A stretch of 64,000 bases of DNA, taken from contig NZ_JAIQDG010000029.1 of NCBI RefSeq assembly GCF_020037125.1, positions 62,001 to 126,000 of the forward strand, given 5' to 3'. The DNA comes from Myxococcus sp. RHSTA-1-4. GTDB taxonomy: Bacteria; Myxococcota; Myxococcia; Myxococcales; Myxococcaceae. Shown here one piece after another: positions 40,981-54,137 of this stretch (positions are counted from its first letter, which is position 1; every line of letters starts with the position of its first letter). The notes beneath the pieces are model-generated. The model was not told where the DNA came from, made no database searches, and saw nothing but the letters and a program-made list of their open reading frames with translations. The translations under genes and the position numbers were made by a program.

Positions 40981-41949
40981 TCAGCTCGACGGAGCGTCCT
41001 CCAGGATGATGCGGCGACCCGGGCTGACGGCGTGCAGCCGCTCGCGCAGCCTCTCCCGCTCCGCCTGCATCCCCTTCGGCAGCGCGGCCAGCTTCTCGTG
41101 CAGCTCGCGCGCCGTCTCGTCGTACCAGTCCTGGCGCGCGGTGCCGCCCGACGCGAGGTAGTGCGCGGCGCCCGCCAGGAGCACGCAGGCGTTCTCCCAG
41201 CCCGGGTCCTGTCCGGGGCCGCCCTCGTTGCGGGTCAGGAGGATGGCCTCCCCCAGCGTCCTCCCCTGCCCGAGGTACACGTTGACGAGGGAGAACGCCG
41301 CGGTGCCCGAGGGCTCGCGCAGACAGAGCCACAGGAACCAGTAGCGCCCCTCAGGCGCGGGAGACTCCACCGCGTAGATTTCGGTGATGGGCGCCAGGCC
41401 GCCGCCGGGCAGCCGGCCCACGAGGCCGACCTCCTCGGGCACCACCAGCACCAGCGAGTCCACGGGCAGCTTCAGCCCGTCACAGGGCAGCGTGGGCGGG
41501 GTCTCCCTCAGGAAGCGCCGGGCAAGGTCCGCCGTCACCTCGTAGCGCTGCCGGCCGCGCTGCTCGTGGGCGACGAGGTGCCAGTGCCGGAGGACCGTCT
41601 GGAAGGTGGACTGGCGCAACTGCTCGCGGGCCTCGGGCGTGTTGATGCCGCGCCGCTCGCTGATGTCCTCCAGGGCGAAGCGCATCGCCTCCGCCATCTC
41701 CTGGTCCTTCATGAGCTCGACGTAGCGCGTGTAGCCCACGCGCGCGGCGACGCGCTCGACGACGGCGAGCAGCGCGTAGCGGACGGCGCCCGCGGCCTCG
41801 CCGGCGGGCAGCTTCCCGCGCTCCACGTCCTTCGCGAGCACACGCTGCATCCGCGTGAAGCCCTCCTTCTCCAGGTATTGGCGGGCCAGGTCGATGGCGT
41901 GGCGCTGCTCGGTGTACTGACGGTCGAACTCGGTCGGAGGCGGTCGCAT
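40981..41949 (-). CDS. Hypothetical conserved-looking cytosolic protein
   Basis: The start at 41949 gives 322 residues. The N-terminal ~150 are helical (FDRQYTEQRHAIDLARQYLEKEGF, VERVAARVGYTRYVELMKDQEM). The central part reads as a beta-domain (LPVDSLVLVVPEEVGLVG... YAVESPAPEGRYWFLWLCLRE). The C-terminus returns to helix. No signal peptide, membrane helix or catalytic motif is visible, and I do not recognise a family. Confidence 0.7.
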   Translation of the reverse strand: MRPPPTEFDRQYTEQRHAIDLARQYLEKEGFTRMQRVLAKDVERGKLPAGEAAGAVRYALLAVVERVAARVGYTRYVELMKDQEMAEAMRFALEDISERRGINTPEAREQLRQSTFQTVLRHWHLVAHEQRGRQRYEVTADLARRFLRETPPTLPCDGLKLPVDSLVLVVPEEVGLVGRLPGGGLAPITEIYAVESPAPEGRYWFLWLCLREPSGTAAFSLVNVYLGQGRTLGEAILLTRNEGGPGQDPGWENACVLLAGAAHYLASGGTARQDWYDETARELHEKLAALPKGMQAERERLRERLHAVSPGRRIILEDAPSS

Positions 41950-42213
41950 ACGGGACGATGCAGGTAGGACGTGGAGGCCGGAGCAGAACGCAGGGGGCGC
42001 CAACTGTCCAGGTAACGCGCGTGAGACGCGGTGGGCCTGACTTCGGAGCGACGGGCCGCCTCCCCGCCCGGAGCACGGGCGGCACCGCGTGGCGACACGG
42101 CTCGGAGCCACCTCGACTCGGGCTCCAGGGGCTCCCGCTTGGACGACGTGGAAAAGGGGCTTGCCTGCTTCGGGTTCCTGGCTCCAGCTCGAGCGGCTCG
42201 GGAGAGGGCTCGC
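41950..42213. other. Intergenic region with imperfect direct repeat
   Basis: Two ~45-bp units (starting near 42158 and 42206) share CTTCGG...CTCCAGCTCG...GCTC. The second unit runs into the 3' end of the lipoprotein gene. This looks like an old duplication of that gene's end. No gene is seen. Confidence 0.45.
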
Positions 42214-43848
42214 CTACTTCGGATCCTCGGGCTCCAGCTCGCGCTCCTCGGGCGGAGGCGCGCGTGAGGGCGATGTACGCGACGGCAGCGCCACGCCCTC
42301 CCCCAGCGGCGTAGGCTGGCACTCGCACACGGTGCGGCGCGAGGCCGACTCGGTGACGAAGGCGCAGGCCGCGGGGCACTCGGGCTGGCGGCCCTCCTCG
42401 AACAGGGCGAGCTTGAAGCCGGCCGCGGCGGACAGCGCCCCATGGCAGGCGGGTAGCGACTGGGCAAGCGAGGCCCACGGGAGCCGGTGCTGGGTCGTCA
42501 GTCCCCGGCTGGTGGCGGGGAAGCTCAGCCCCACGCCACACCCCGTCTCCAGCCGCTGGCCGTCCGCGCCCACTGGCTCCAGGTGCAGCCGCCCGCCCTC
42601 GGGCAGGTCGCGGTACACGGCGCCGCTGACGGAGACGCTCCCGTCCGGCTCGCGCCGCACGTGCAGGCCGTAGCAGGCCTCCTCGCTGAAGGCGCCACCG
42701 GGCCCCGCGCACTGCTGGCGCTCGGCCAGTCCCTGGTGCGGAGACGGGGATGGGACAGGGACGGTCCCTGGAGCCTGGTCCTCGGCCTGAGATGACGGCG
42801 AAATCGGAGCCGGAGTCGGGCCCGGAGCGGTCGCTGGAGCCGGAGATGAGGACGGCACCGGGGCGGCCGCGGGGGCCTGCCCCGAAGCTGGAGACCGAGA
42901 CGCGGCCGGAGATGAATCCCGCGCTGAAGCTGGAGCCGCCGCCACGGGCCCCACCCGGGGCCTGCGCAGCACCAGCGCCCCGCCCTTCGCGTCCAGCGTG
43001 GCGGTGAAGCGTCCCCATACATCCGGCCCCAGGCGCCCCAGGCTGCTCGGTGAGTCCCAGCGTCCCGCGGCCTCCACCACCAGTGGGCGGGCCCCCACGC
43101 CTTCGGCCACCTCCACCGCGTCCACCACGAAGGTGCGCGGCGGCAGGTTCGCCGCCGTCTCCAGCGGCTCCAGGCCTTGTGCCTCGGCGGGGCCCAGGGC
43201 CAGCCGGGAGAACGGCTCGCGAGAGCCGAGGACGAACGGCCCCGTGAGCTCCGCCTCGCCCTGCCGCACCCGCGCGGCCAGCAGGGGCCAGTCGCCCAGC
43301 GGCTCGCGGCTGAGCTCCACCACGTACACCTCGCGAGCGGCGTCCGAGGCCTCCGCTTCCGCGGCGTAGGCCTCGCGCGGGCGGGACGCGGAGAAGGTCA
43401 CCTCGCGGCGTAGTGGGTCCACGGTGAGCGCGTAGGGCTCCAGCACGTCCGCACCCAGCGTCACCGCGCAGGTCCGCTCGCCGGACAGGCCCGCGGTGCG
43501 GACCGGGGACGCCACCGGCCCCACGGAGAAACCGGGCAGCGGCACCACCGGCCAGCTCCGGAAGCCGCCCGCGGGCTCCGGCGCGCGCACGGTGCCCTCC
43601 GGCACCGGGAGCCCGCCCTCGAAGCAGCCCTTGGACACGAGCGACAGGGGCCTCGCCACGTCCAGCACCACCGGCACGGCCCGGGTGCCCAGCCGTCCCG
43701 CCACGGTGAGACGCAGCGCGGGCGAGGCCAGCAGCGGCAGCGTCCGCCCCTCGAAGCCCTGGGGACGCGAGGGGCCGGAGGCCGTGCCGCGATGGCACCC
43801 GGCCCCGGCCATCATCATCCCCGCCACCAGAAGGAACGCGCCGCGCAC
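42214..43848 (-). CDS. Lipoprotein with retropepsin-like and Pro-rich regions
   Basis: The lipobox MMAGAGC gives an outer-membrane or periplasmic lipoprotein of 544 residues. Residues ~45-280 contain two related half-domains (PVVLDVARPLSLVS...LGADVLEPYALTVDPLRREVTF and a second copy ending LGRLGPDVWGRFTATLDAKGGALVL). They resemble retropepsin-like folds, but the first lacks DTG and the second is weak, so proteolysis is doubtful. A long Pro/Ser/Ala linker (~295-370) and a Cys-rich C-terminal domain follow. It is read after lolA with a 10-nt gap. Confidence 0.7.
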   Translation of the reverse strand: MRGAFLLVAGMMMAGAGCHRGTASGPSRPQGFEGRTLPLLASPALRLTVAGRLGTRAVPVVLDVARPLSLVSKGCFEGGLPVPEGTVRAPEPAGGFRSWPVVPLPGFSVGPVASPVRTAGLSGERTCAVTLGADVLEPYALTVDPLRREVTFSASRPREAYAAEAEASDAAREVYVVELSREPLGDWPLLAARVRQGEAELTGPFVLGSREPFSRLALGPAEAQGLEPLETAANLPPRTFVVDAVEVAEGVGARPLVVEAAGRWDSPSSLGRLGPDVWGRFTATLDAKGGALVLRRPRVGPVAAAPASARDSSPAASRSPASGQAPAAAPVPSSSPAPATAPGPTPAPISPSSQAEDQAPGTVPVPSPSPHQGLAERQQCAGPGGAFSEEACYGLHVRREPDGSVSVSGAVYRDLPEGGRLHLEPVGADGQRLETGCGVGLSFPATSRGLTTQHRLPWASLAQSLPACHGALSAAAGFKLALFEEGRQPECPAACAFVTESASRRTVCECQPTPLGEGVALPSRTSPSRAPPPEERELEPEDPK

Positions 43849-43858
43849 GTCCTGGAGG

Positions 43859-44737
43859 TTACTGCTTCTTCGCCTTCGTGAAGTCGTCCACGCGGGTGTC
43901 GTCCGGCACGTCCAGCTTGAAGCTGTCCGCGGAGATGCCCACGTTCGTCTTCAGGTTCAGGAAGGAGATGGCGTTCTCGCTGCCGTCCGGGTCCACCACG
44001 GTGCTCTTGAGCACCTGGGCCGTGGACGGGTCCACCTCCAGGCGCACCTGGCGGAAGCGGGGCTCGGGCTTCAGCGGGTCCAGCACCAGCAGCGTGCCCT
44101 TGCAGTCCTTGCACGTGCCCTTGGTGATGGAGAACTCGTCCGCCAGCTTCCCCTGGCCGAAGAGGAACGTCACCGATGCGGAGAGCTGGCTCGTGTCCAC
44201 GCTGCCCACCGTGAGGGTCTGCGCGGCCGGGTCGTGCGCGTACACCTTGTTGCCGGCCAGCACGAACGTGCGCGCGGAGGGCTTCTGGTACTCCCAGCGC
44301 ATCAGGCCCGGCTTCTTGTAGATGACGGTGCCCTCGGACGTCTGCGTGCGCCGGAAGGTCTTGTACTTGTAGTCCTGCCGGAAGCTCGCCCGGAAGTCGC
44401 CCGTCTTCTCGTAGAAGGCCTGCATCCGGTCCACCAGCGACTTCACCTCCGGCGCCATCGGCGCCGGCTTCGCGGCCGGGGCCGCCCCCTGCGCGGGCGT
44501 CGCCTCGGCGGCCTTGCCCTGCGAAGGGGCCGCCGGCGTGCCGGCCCCGGTGGCGGGCGCGGGCGTCGCGGCGGGCGGTGTCGCGGGCTTGCCCGCCTCG
44601 GGCGCCTTGGCGGCCTCACCCGCGGGCTTCGCGGCGGGCGTGGCCTGCGCCACCAGGACGGGCTTCACCGGGTCGGCGGAGGGCGCCGGGACAGCGGGCG
44701 CGGACAGGAGCGTGGCGAGCAGGGTTTCCAGGAACAT
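43859..44737 (-). CDS. lolA: LolA-like outer-membrane lipoprotein carrier
   Basis: A short N-terminal hydrophobic segment is followed by an unusual Ala/Pro/Lys/Glu-rich stretch (~25-105), then a LolA fold: LVDRMQAFYEKTGDFRASFRQDYK, GTVIYKKPGLMRWEYQKP, VLAGNKVYAHDP, and a C-terminal VDDF. LolA moves lipoproteins across the periplasm; this window has many lipoproteins that would need it. The start at 44737 has GGAGA upstream; one at 44761 is possible. Confidence 0.85.
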   Translation of the reverse strand: MFLETLLATLLSAPAVPAPSADPVKPVLVAQATPAAKPAGEAAKAPEAGKPATPPAATPAPATGAGTPAAPSQGKAAEATPAQGAAPAAKPAPMAPEVKSLVDRMQAFYEKTGDFRASFRQDYKYKTFRRTQTSEGTVIYKKPGLMRWEYQKPSARTFVLAGNKVYAHDPAAQTLTVGSVDTSQLSASVTFLFGQGKLADEFSITKGTCKDCKGTLLVLDPLKPEPRFRQVRLEVDPSTAQVLKSTVVDPDGSENAISFLNLKTNVGISADSFKLDVPDDTRVDDFTKAKKQ

Positions 44738-44815
44738 GGCGTGCGTCTCCAGGCGGGCCATGTGGGCCCGCAGCGTCCATCTACTCCATACCGACGGGGG
44801 CTGGGGGCCCTGCAT

Positions 44816-45493
44816 TCATGGGCGCGGCTTGAAGAGTCGCTTCCTCTGTTTGATGGCCAGCACGTAGAAGCGCTCGCGGAGCGCCTGGGCCTCCTCGGGA
44901 GACAAATCCCCCGAGCTCCCCAGGTGCTCGTCCCGCCAGGCGACCGCCCGGCTGATGCAGGCCGAGGCGGCGGCGGAGATGTTCAGGCTCTGGCTGAAGC
45001 CGCGCATGGGCACCCAGAAGGTGCCGTCCACGCCCGCCAGCACCTCCTCGCTCACGCCGTACCGCTCGTTGCCGAAGATGAGCGCCATCTTCGTGTCGAA
45101 GCGCAGCGTGTAGAGGCTGGTGGCCCCCTCGCGGATGGCGGAGGCGTACAGGGAGAAGCCGCGCGACTTCAGGTGCTCCCGGCACTCGGCGAAGGACTTG
45201 TACAGCTTCACGTCCAGCCACTTGTCACAGCCCTGGGCCACCCTCGAGTTGGGCAGGAAGGGGGCCTCCGGGTTGATGACGACGTGCACCTCCTGGACGC
45301 CGAAGGACTCGCAGGTGCGCAGCACCGCGGCCATGTTGAAGCTGTCCTCCAGCCGGTCCAGGACGACCGTGAAGTTGCGCGTGCGCTGGCTCACGACGCG
45401 GTCGATCTTCTCCTTGCGCACGTCGAGCAGGAACTGCTCCGGCTCGAACTGTTCCTTCTCGTAGCGCTCGTAGCGAGCACCGCCGCCGGACAT
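44816..45493 (-). CDS. trmH: TrmH-type tRNA/rRNA 2'-O-methyltransferase
   Basis: The 225-residue SPOUT protein has the three family motifs: RNFTVVLDRLEDSFNMAAVLRTCESFGV, MALIFGNERYGVSEEVL and VPMRGFSQSLNISAAASA. The overall length and C-terminal extension fit TrmH, which makes Gm18 in the tRNA D-loop, better than rRNA enzymes. The gene ends 4 nt from Obg. With a 20-tRNA array in the window, tRNA is the more likely substrate, but that is inference. Confidence 0.88.
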   Translation of the reverse strand: MSGGGARYERYEKEQFEPEQFLLDVRKEKIDRVVSQRTRNFTVVLDRLEDSFNMAAVLRTCESFGVQEVHVVINPEAPFLPNSRVAQGCDKWLDVKLYKSFAECREHLKSRGFSLYASAIREGATSLYTLRFDTKMALIFGNERYGVSEEVLAGVDGTFWVPMRGFSQSLNISAAASACISRAVAWRDEHLGSSGDLSPEEAQALRERFYVLAIKQRKRLFKPRP

Positions 45494-45497
45494 CGCC

Positions 45498-46907
45498 TCA
45501 GGACCTCCTGCCGCCGGGCTTGCGCGCCGGAGCCTTCTTCGCCGCCCGCACCTGCTTCACGGCCGGCCGCTTCTTCGCCACCGCCCCGCGCTTCGCCGGA
45601 GCCTTCCGCGCGGTGACCTTCTTCGCCGCGGGCTTGCGCGCCGGGGCCTTCTTGGCCGCCGCCGCCCTGCCCGCGCCCGCCGCCTTGCGCGCCGGAGCCT
45701 TCTTCGCCGCGGGCTTGCGCGCCGGAGCCTTCGCCGGAGCCTTCCGGGCCGCGCCCTTCTTCGCCGTGGCCTCGCGCGCCGGAGCTTTCTTCGCGGCCGC
45801 CTTGCCCGCGCTCTTGCGCGCCGGAGCCTCCTTCGCGCCAGCCCCCGCGCTCTTGCGCGCCGGAGCGGCCTTCACGGGCGGCTCCACGTGCAGCTTCTCC
45901 GTGCGGCCGGTGAAGAGCACCTCCGCCACCGAGTCCATCAGCGCCTGCATGCCCTCGCCGGTGGCGCAGGACACGGGATAGACGCGGATGCCGCGCTCGC
46001 GCAGGGCCTCGGTGAAGGCGCCCAGCTTCGCCTGCGCGTCCGGCAGGTCCTGCTTGTTGGCCGCCACCACCTGGGGCTTGGACGCCAGCTCCTCGCTGTA
46101 CTTCGCCAGCTCCGTGTTGAGCACGTCGAAGTCGTTCAGCGGCTCGCGGCCCTCGCCCTCCGCCCCCATGTCGATGAGGTGGATGAGCACCTTGCAGCGC
46201 TCCACGTGGCGCAGGAACTGGTGGCCCAGGCCCACGCCCTCGCTGGCGCCCTCGATGATGCCGGGGATGTCCGCCATCACGAAGGACAGGCCGTCCTTGT
46301 ACTGGACCATGCCCAGGTTGGGCACCAGCGTGGTGAACGGGTAGTCGGCGATCTTCGGCCGCGCCCGGCTCACGCGGGAGATGAAGGTGCTCTTGCCCGC
46401 GTTGGGGAAGCCCAGCAGGCCCACGTCCGCCAGCAGCTTCAGCTCCAGCCGCAGCGTCCGCTCCTCGCCCTTCGTCCCGTCCTGCGCGAAGCGCGGCGTC
46501 TGCCGCGTGGACGTGGCGAAGTTCATGTTGCCCAGGCCGCCCCGGCCCCCCTTCGCCGCCACCCACTGCTGGCCGGGCTCGCTCAGGTCCACCAGCAGCT
46601 CTTCGGTGTTGGCGTCCTTCACCAGCGTGCCCACGGGCACCTTGAGGATCATGTCCTCGGCGGCGCGGCCGTTGCAGTCACTGCCCATGCCGTGCTCGCC
46701 ATTCCTGGCCCGGTGGTGCTGCTGGTAGCGGTAGTCGAGCAGCGTGGTGAGCTGCGGATCCGCCACGAAGATGACGGAGCCACCGTCGCCGCCGTCACCC
46801 CCGTTGGGGCCGCCGCGCTCGATGTACTTCTCCCGCCGGAAGGACACGGCGCCGTTGCCGCCATCCCCCGCCTTCACGAAAATGCGGACCTCGTCGACGA
46901 ACTTCAT
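45498..46907 (-). CDS. obg: Obg GTPase with histone H1-like C-terminal tail
   Basis: The glycine-rich Obg domain (MKFVDEVRIFVKAGDGGNG...) is followed by a G domain: GFPNAGKST (G1), DIPG (G3), NKQD (G4), SCATGEG (G5). After residue ~330 the usual OCT domain is absent. Instead about 135 residues of KAPARK, AAKKAPAR and related repeats form a highly basic tail like that of the 8.0 kb H1-like protein. Obg acts in late 50S assembly, and rplU-rpmA-obg is the classical operon order here. The ATG at 46907 follows AGGAG. Confidence 0.95.
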   Translation of the reverse strand: MKFVDEVRIFVKAGDGGNGAVSFRREKYIERGGPNGGDGGDGGSVIFVADPQLTTLLDYRYQQHHRARNGEHGMGSDCNGRAAEDMILKVPVGTLVKDANTEELLVDLSEPGQQWVAAKGGRGGLGNMNFATSTRQTPRFAQDGTKGEERTLRLELKLLADVGLLGFPNAGKSTFISRVSRARPKIADYPFTTLVPNLGMVQYKDGLSFVMADIPGIIEGASEGVGLGHQFLRHVERCKVLIHLIDMGAEGEGREPLNDFDVLNTELAKYSEELASKPQVVAANKQDLPDAQAKLGAFTEALRERGIRVYPVSCATGEGMQALMDSVAEVLFTGRTEKLHVEPPVKAAPARKSAGAGAKEAPARKSAGKAAAKKAPAREATAKKGAARKAPAKAPARKPAAKKAPARKAAGAGRAAAAKKAPARKPAAKKVTARKAPAKRGAVAKKRPAVKQVRAAKKAPARKPGGRRS

Positions 46908-47032
46908 AAGGACTCCTGGAAAAACGCAGAGCGGGCCGCCCTCGCGTCCCGCCGCCGAAAAGGGCGCGTGGACTGGAGATGCGACCCGCTCGTGGTGCCA
47001 CACGGCTGCCGGCCTTGAAGGCCGGCGGGCCG

Positions 47033-47305
47033 TCAGGCGGTCGGCTGCGCGGCGGCCGGGTAGACCGAGACCTTCTTCTTGTCGCGGCCCAGGCGCTCGT
47101 ACTTCACCACGCCGTCCACCACCGAGTAGAGGGTGTAGTCGCGACCGAGCTTCACGTTGGCGCCGGCGTGGATGACCGTGCCGAGCTGGCGCACGAGGAT
47201 GCTGCCGGCCGACACCGTCTCACCGCCGTACACCTTCACACCACGATACTGCGGGTTGGAATCGCGCCCGTTGCGCGAAGAACCCTGTCCCTTTTTATGG
47301 GCCAT
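47033..47305 (-). CDS. rpmA: 50S ribosomal protein L27
   Basis: The 90-residue protein starts with the mature-type MAHKKGQGSSRNGRDSNPQYRGVKVYGG, so no N-terminal cleavage is needed. The conserved GSILVRQLGT, HAGANV and GRDYTLY segments are present. L27 reaches the peptidyl-transferase centre. It lies 39 nt after rplU. Confidence 0.97.
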   Translation of the reverse strand: MAHKKGQGSSRNGRDSNPQYRGVKVYGGETVSAGSILVRQLGTVIHAGANVKLGRDYTLYSVVDGVVKYERLGRDKKKVSVYPAAAQPTA

Positions 47306-47344
47306 GACACCTTGCTCCTGAAGTTTGAGGGGAAACCGTCCGGA

Positions 47345-47653
47345 CTAGCCGGCGATGGAGGTGACCTTCACCTCGGTGTACGGCTGACGGTGACCGCGGC
47401 GGCGCGTCCAGCCCTCCTTCTCCTTGCGGAAGTGGAGGACGCGGCGGTGCTTGTCCTGGGCCAGGACCTTGCCCACCACGCGAGCGCCAGAAACGGTCGG
47501 CTTGCCCACCTTGGGGCTGTCCGTGCCGCCCAGCATGAGGACGTCCGTGAAGGTCACCTCGGCACCGACGTCGCCGGCGATCTTCTCGATCCGGAGGACG
47601 TCGCCCTCGGCGACGCGGTACTGCTTCCCGCCCGTGCGAATGACTGCGTACAT
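47345..47653 (-). CDS. rplU: 50S ribosomal protein L21
   Basis: The 102-residue protein begins MYAVIRTGGKQYRVAEGD and carries the L21 signature FRKEKEGWTRRRGHRQPYTEVKV... near the C-terminus. First gene of rplU-rpmA-obg; the promoter should be in 47654-47908, where no clear -35/-10 pair was found. Confidence 0.97.
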   Translation of the reverse strand: MYAVIRTGGKQYRVAEGDVLRIEKIAGDVGAEVTFTDVLMLGGTDSPKVGKPTVSGARVVGKVLAQDKHRRVLHFRKEKEGWTRRRGHRQPYTEVKVTSIAG

Positions 47654-47908
47654 CGTCTAACCCCTGTCAGCTCTTGGGTTGGGTCAACCCTTGGAATCGA
47701 CCGCGCATTTCGGACGGGTCCACCATCCAATCGCGCCAAAGGCGGCGGGATTTACGGGAGATGCCCTGGGGAGTCAAGGCGGATGACGGATCAGCCCGCA
47801 CACGGGGGGTGGTTTACTCACTCCTTGAGCCGGTGTTAACTGGAACGCGGGCTTGCGGTCGCTAGAGTGCGAACCGCCCAACCAACCTCTTTCGAGGGGG
47901 AATCCACA

Positions 47909-48268
47909 ATGAAGAAGCTCGTGTTCAGCCTGGTGGCCGCGACGTCTCTCGTCTTTGGCACCGGCTGCGGCGGCGACGTGTGCGACGACGCTCAGGACGC
48001 CTTCGAGTCCGCGATCGAGAAGACCGAGGACTGCCCGACGTCGAACGCCATCCTCCGGCAGTTCAAGCCCACCGACTCGCAGGTCGACGAGTGCAAGGAC
48101 AACCTCGACGACTGCCCTGACTCCGACCAGGACAAGCTGAGCGAGGCCTACGACTGCATCGCCGACCTGCCGGAGTGCAAGGAGAGCGAGGAGGAGGCCT
48201 GGGGTGTGAAGTTCGAGGCCTGCACCGCCGGTCTGTCGGGCATCAGCGACGCCTGCAGGGCGGAGTAG
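47909..48268 (+). CDS. Small Cys-rich lipoprotein
   Basis: The ATG at 47909 follows GAGGGGG. Lipobox FGTGC gives a mature acidic protein of ~100 residues with about nine Cys (VCDDAQ, DCPTS, ECKDN, DCPDS, DCIAD, ECKES, ACTAG, ACRAE). The even spacing implies several disulfides. Small acidic Cys-rich lipoproteins of this type are frequent in myxobacteria; function is unknown. Confidence 0.8.
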   Translation: MKKLVFSLVAATSLVFGTGCGGDVCDDAQDAFESAIEKTEDCPTSNAILRQFKPTDSQVDECKDNLDDCPDSDQDKLSEAYDCIADLPECKESEEEAWGVKFEACTAGLSGISDACRAE

Positions 48269-48311
48269 TCCTTCCACTCACGCGTGAAGGCACTCGGGGC
48301 CCGGCTCCCTC

Positions 48312-50462
<2,151 letters not shown>

Positions 50463-50638
50463 ACCGCTCCCCCGGGCCTGCCTGCATAGCTTGGACACCG
50501 GTGAAGACGTGCTTCCACTGCCGGTACGGGCGGGTGTCGCGTAGTGCCGCGCAACCCGGTGCCGCGGTCGGAGGCGACGGTCCTCCGGCGGACGCACGTC
50601 CTGCCGACAATCCATCACGCTGGTTAGAGTGCGGCCCC

Positions 50639-51601
50639 ATGTTCGGAACCGCACGTCGCATCCCCGTCGTCAACCTGTCCCACTACCGCACCGGCACGCC
50701 GAAGGAGCGCGCCCGCTTCGTGCAGGTGTTCGGCGACGGCCTCAAGGAGTTCGGCTTCGTCACCGTGGAGGGCCACGGCGTGGATGACGGACTCATCCGC
50801 CGCACCTACTCGGACGTGGAGCGCCTCTTCGCGCTCCCGGAGGCGGTGAAGTCCCGCTACGCGGAGGCCGAGCGCGCTGGCCAGCGCGGCTACATCGGCT
50901 ACGGCCAGGAGCACGCGAAGAACCGCCAGGTGGGCGACCTGAAGGAGTTCTGGCACGTGGGCCGCGAGCTGCCGCCCTCCCACCGCTACCGCGACGTCTA
51001 CGGCGCCAACGTGTGGCCGGAGGAGGTGCCCACGTTCCGCGAGCACACCCTGGCGCTCTTCCACGCGCTGGACGGCGCGGCGGGGGTGATGCTCCAGGCG
51101 CTGGCCGAGTACTTCGGCGTGGAGCGCGACACGTTCCGCGACATGGCCACGGACGGAAACTCGGTGCTGCGGCTCATCCACTACCCGCCGCTCCGGGAGC
51201 GCTTCATCCCCGGAGGGGTGCGTGCCGCCGAGCACGAGGACATCAACCTCCTCACCCTGCTCTGCGAGGGCACCGCGTCCGGCCTGGAGCTGCTCACGCG
51301 CGACGGCGAGTGGCTGCCGGTGGACACCCTGCGCGGGCAGATTGTCGTGGACTCGGGAGACATGCTCAGCCGGGTGACGAACAACGTCATCCCCGCCACC
51401 ACGCACCGGGTGGTGAACCCGCGCTCCGCGGACGAGGACACGGTGCGCTACTCCCTGCCCTTCTTCGTGCACCCCTATGCGGACTGCGTGCTCCAGCCGC
51501 TGCCGTGCACGCAGACGCCGGACAACCCGGCGCGCCATGCCCCCATCACCGCGGACGCCTTCCTCAAGCAGCGGCTGCGGGAGAACGGCCTGCTGAAGTA
51601 G
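50639..51601 (+). CDS. Isopenicillin-N-synthase-type Fe(II)/2-oxoglutarate oxygenase
   Basis: The 320-residue protein has the DIOX_N start (IPVVNLSHY, FGFVTVEGHGVDDGLI) and the jelly-roll iron site: HEDINLLTLL (His, Asp) and THRVVNP (distal His), with the 2-oxoglutarate-binding R-x-S as RYSLPFF. Substrate is unknown. A nitrilase gene starts 17 nt after its stop, so they may act in one small-molecule pathway. Confidence 0.92.
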   Translation: MFGTARRIPVVNLSHYRTGTPKERARFVQVFGDGLKEFGFVTVEGHGVDDGLIRRTYSDVERLFALPEAVKSRYAEAERAGQRGYIGYGQEHAKNRQVGDLKEFWHVGRELPPSHRYRDVYGANVWPEEVPTFREHTLALFHALDGAAGVMLQALAEYFGVERDTFRDMATDGNSVLRLIHYPPLRERFIPGGVRAAEHEDINLLTLLCEGTASGLELLTRDGEWLPVDTLRGQIVVDSGDMLSRVTNNVIPATTHRVVNPRSADEDTVRYSLPFFVHPYADCVLQPLPCTQTPDNPARHAPITADAFLKQRLRENGLLK

Positions 51602-51618
51602 GGGCCCCGGACGCCTCC

Positions 51619-52697
51619 ATGGACGCTCCCCTGCCCGCCACCCATGTCGAGCTGTTCGCCGTCCAGCCCCGCGTCTCGCTGGAGGACTACGCGTCCCCGG
51701 CCTCCTTCGCCGCGCACCACCGGGCCCTGGCCGCCCGGGTGGACGCGCTGAGGGCCCGGGACGCCTCGGGACGGCCCCTCCACCCCGCGCTCGCGGTGTG
51801 GCCGGAGATGGTGGGCGCGGCCCTGGGGTTGATGGGGCACCTGCCCCGGGTGCGCCGCTGCCGCACGACGAACGGCGCCATGACGCGCATGGCCCTGGCC
51901 GAGGCGTGGACGATGTGGCGCACCTGGCGCCGCTTCCGTCCCCCCTCCATGGAGGAGTGCCTCTACGCCGCGGTGGCGCCCCGGGTGCACCGCGCCATGT
52001 GGGAGACCTTCTCCGGCATCGCCCGGGACTTCGGGCTGTGGGTGGTGGCGGGCAGCGCGCTGTTGCCGGCCAACCGCCTGGGGCCGGACACGCCGGACTT
52101 CGAGCCGGACGGCGCGCGCACCTTCAACACCAGCTACACCTTCTCTCCCGAGGGGCGCTGCGTGGCGGTGACGCGCAAGGTGAACCTGGTGCCCACGCAG
52201 GAGGACGTGCTGCACCTCAGCCCGGGGCGGCCGGAGGACCTTCCCGTCCTGCAGACGCCCTTCGGCCGGCTGGGGACGCTCGTCTGTTACGACGGCTTCC
52301 GCGAGCCGCACACCTCGAAGGAGCCGTGGTTCGTCCCGTGCGCGCAGTACCTGGACGCGCTGGGGGTGGACGTCATCGCCCAGCCCTCCGCCAACGCGTG
52401 GCCGTGGGACGCGCCGTGGGCCTTCAACGACGAGGCCGCGGGCGAGTCCCAGCTCCGGCGCGAGCAATGGTTCAACGAGGGCCTCTACACCCAGCTCCGC
52501 GCCCTCACCCGGGTGCGCTACGCGGTGAACCCGCAGCTCGTGGGGGGCTTCTTCGACAACACCTTCGAGGCGCCCTCTCTCATCCTGGAGCGCCCGGCAC
52601 CGGGCGAGGTGCGCGTGCTCGCCCGGTCCCCGACTCCCCGCGACGAGGACGTGCTCCACGTCACGGTGCCCCTGCCCGCGGGCACCGGCACGGGAGG

Positions 52698-52701
<4 letters not shown>
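51619..52701 (+). CDS. Carbon-nitrogen hydrolase (nitrilase superfamily)
   Basis: The 360-residue protein carries the Glu-Lys-Cys triad: WPEMVG (Glu), TRKVNLVP (Lys) and LVCYDGF (Cys). There is an insertion of ~80 residues between Glu and Lys compared with the usual 270-residue size. It probably hydrolyses an amide or nitrile. It is convergent with gatB, overlapping its stop by 4 nt. Confidence 0.88.
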
Positions 52702-54127
<1,426 letters not shown>

Positions 54128-54137
<10 letters not shown>

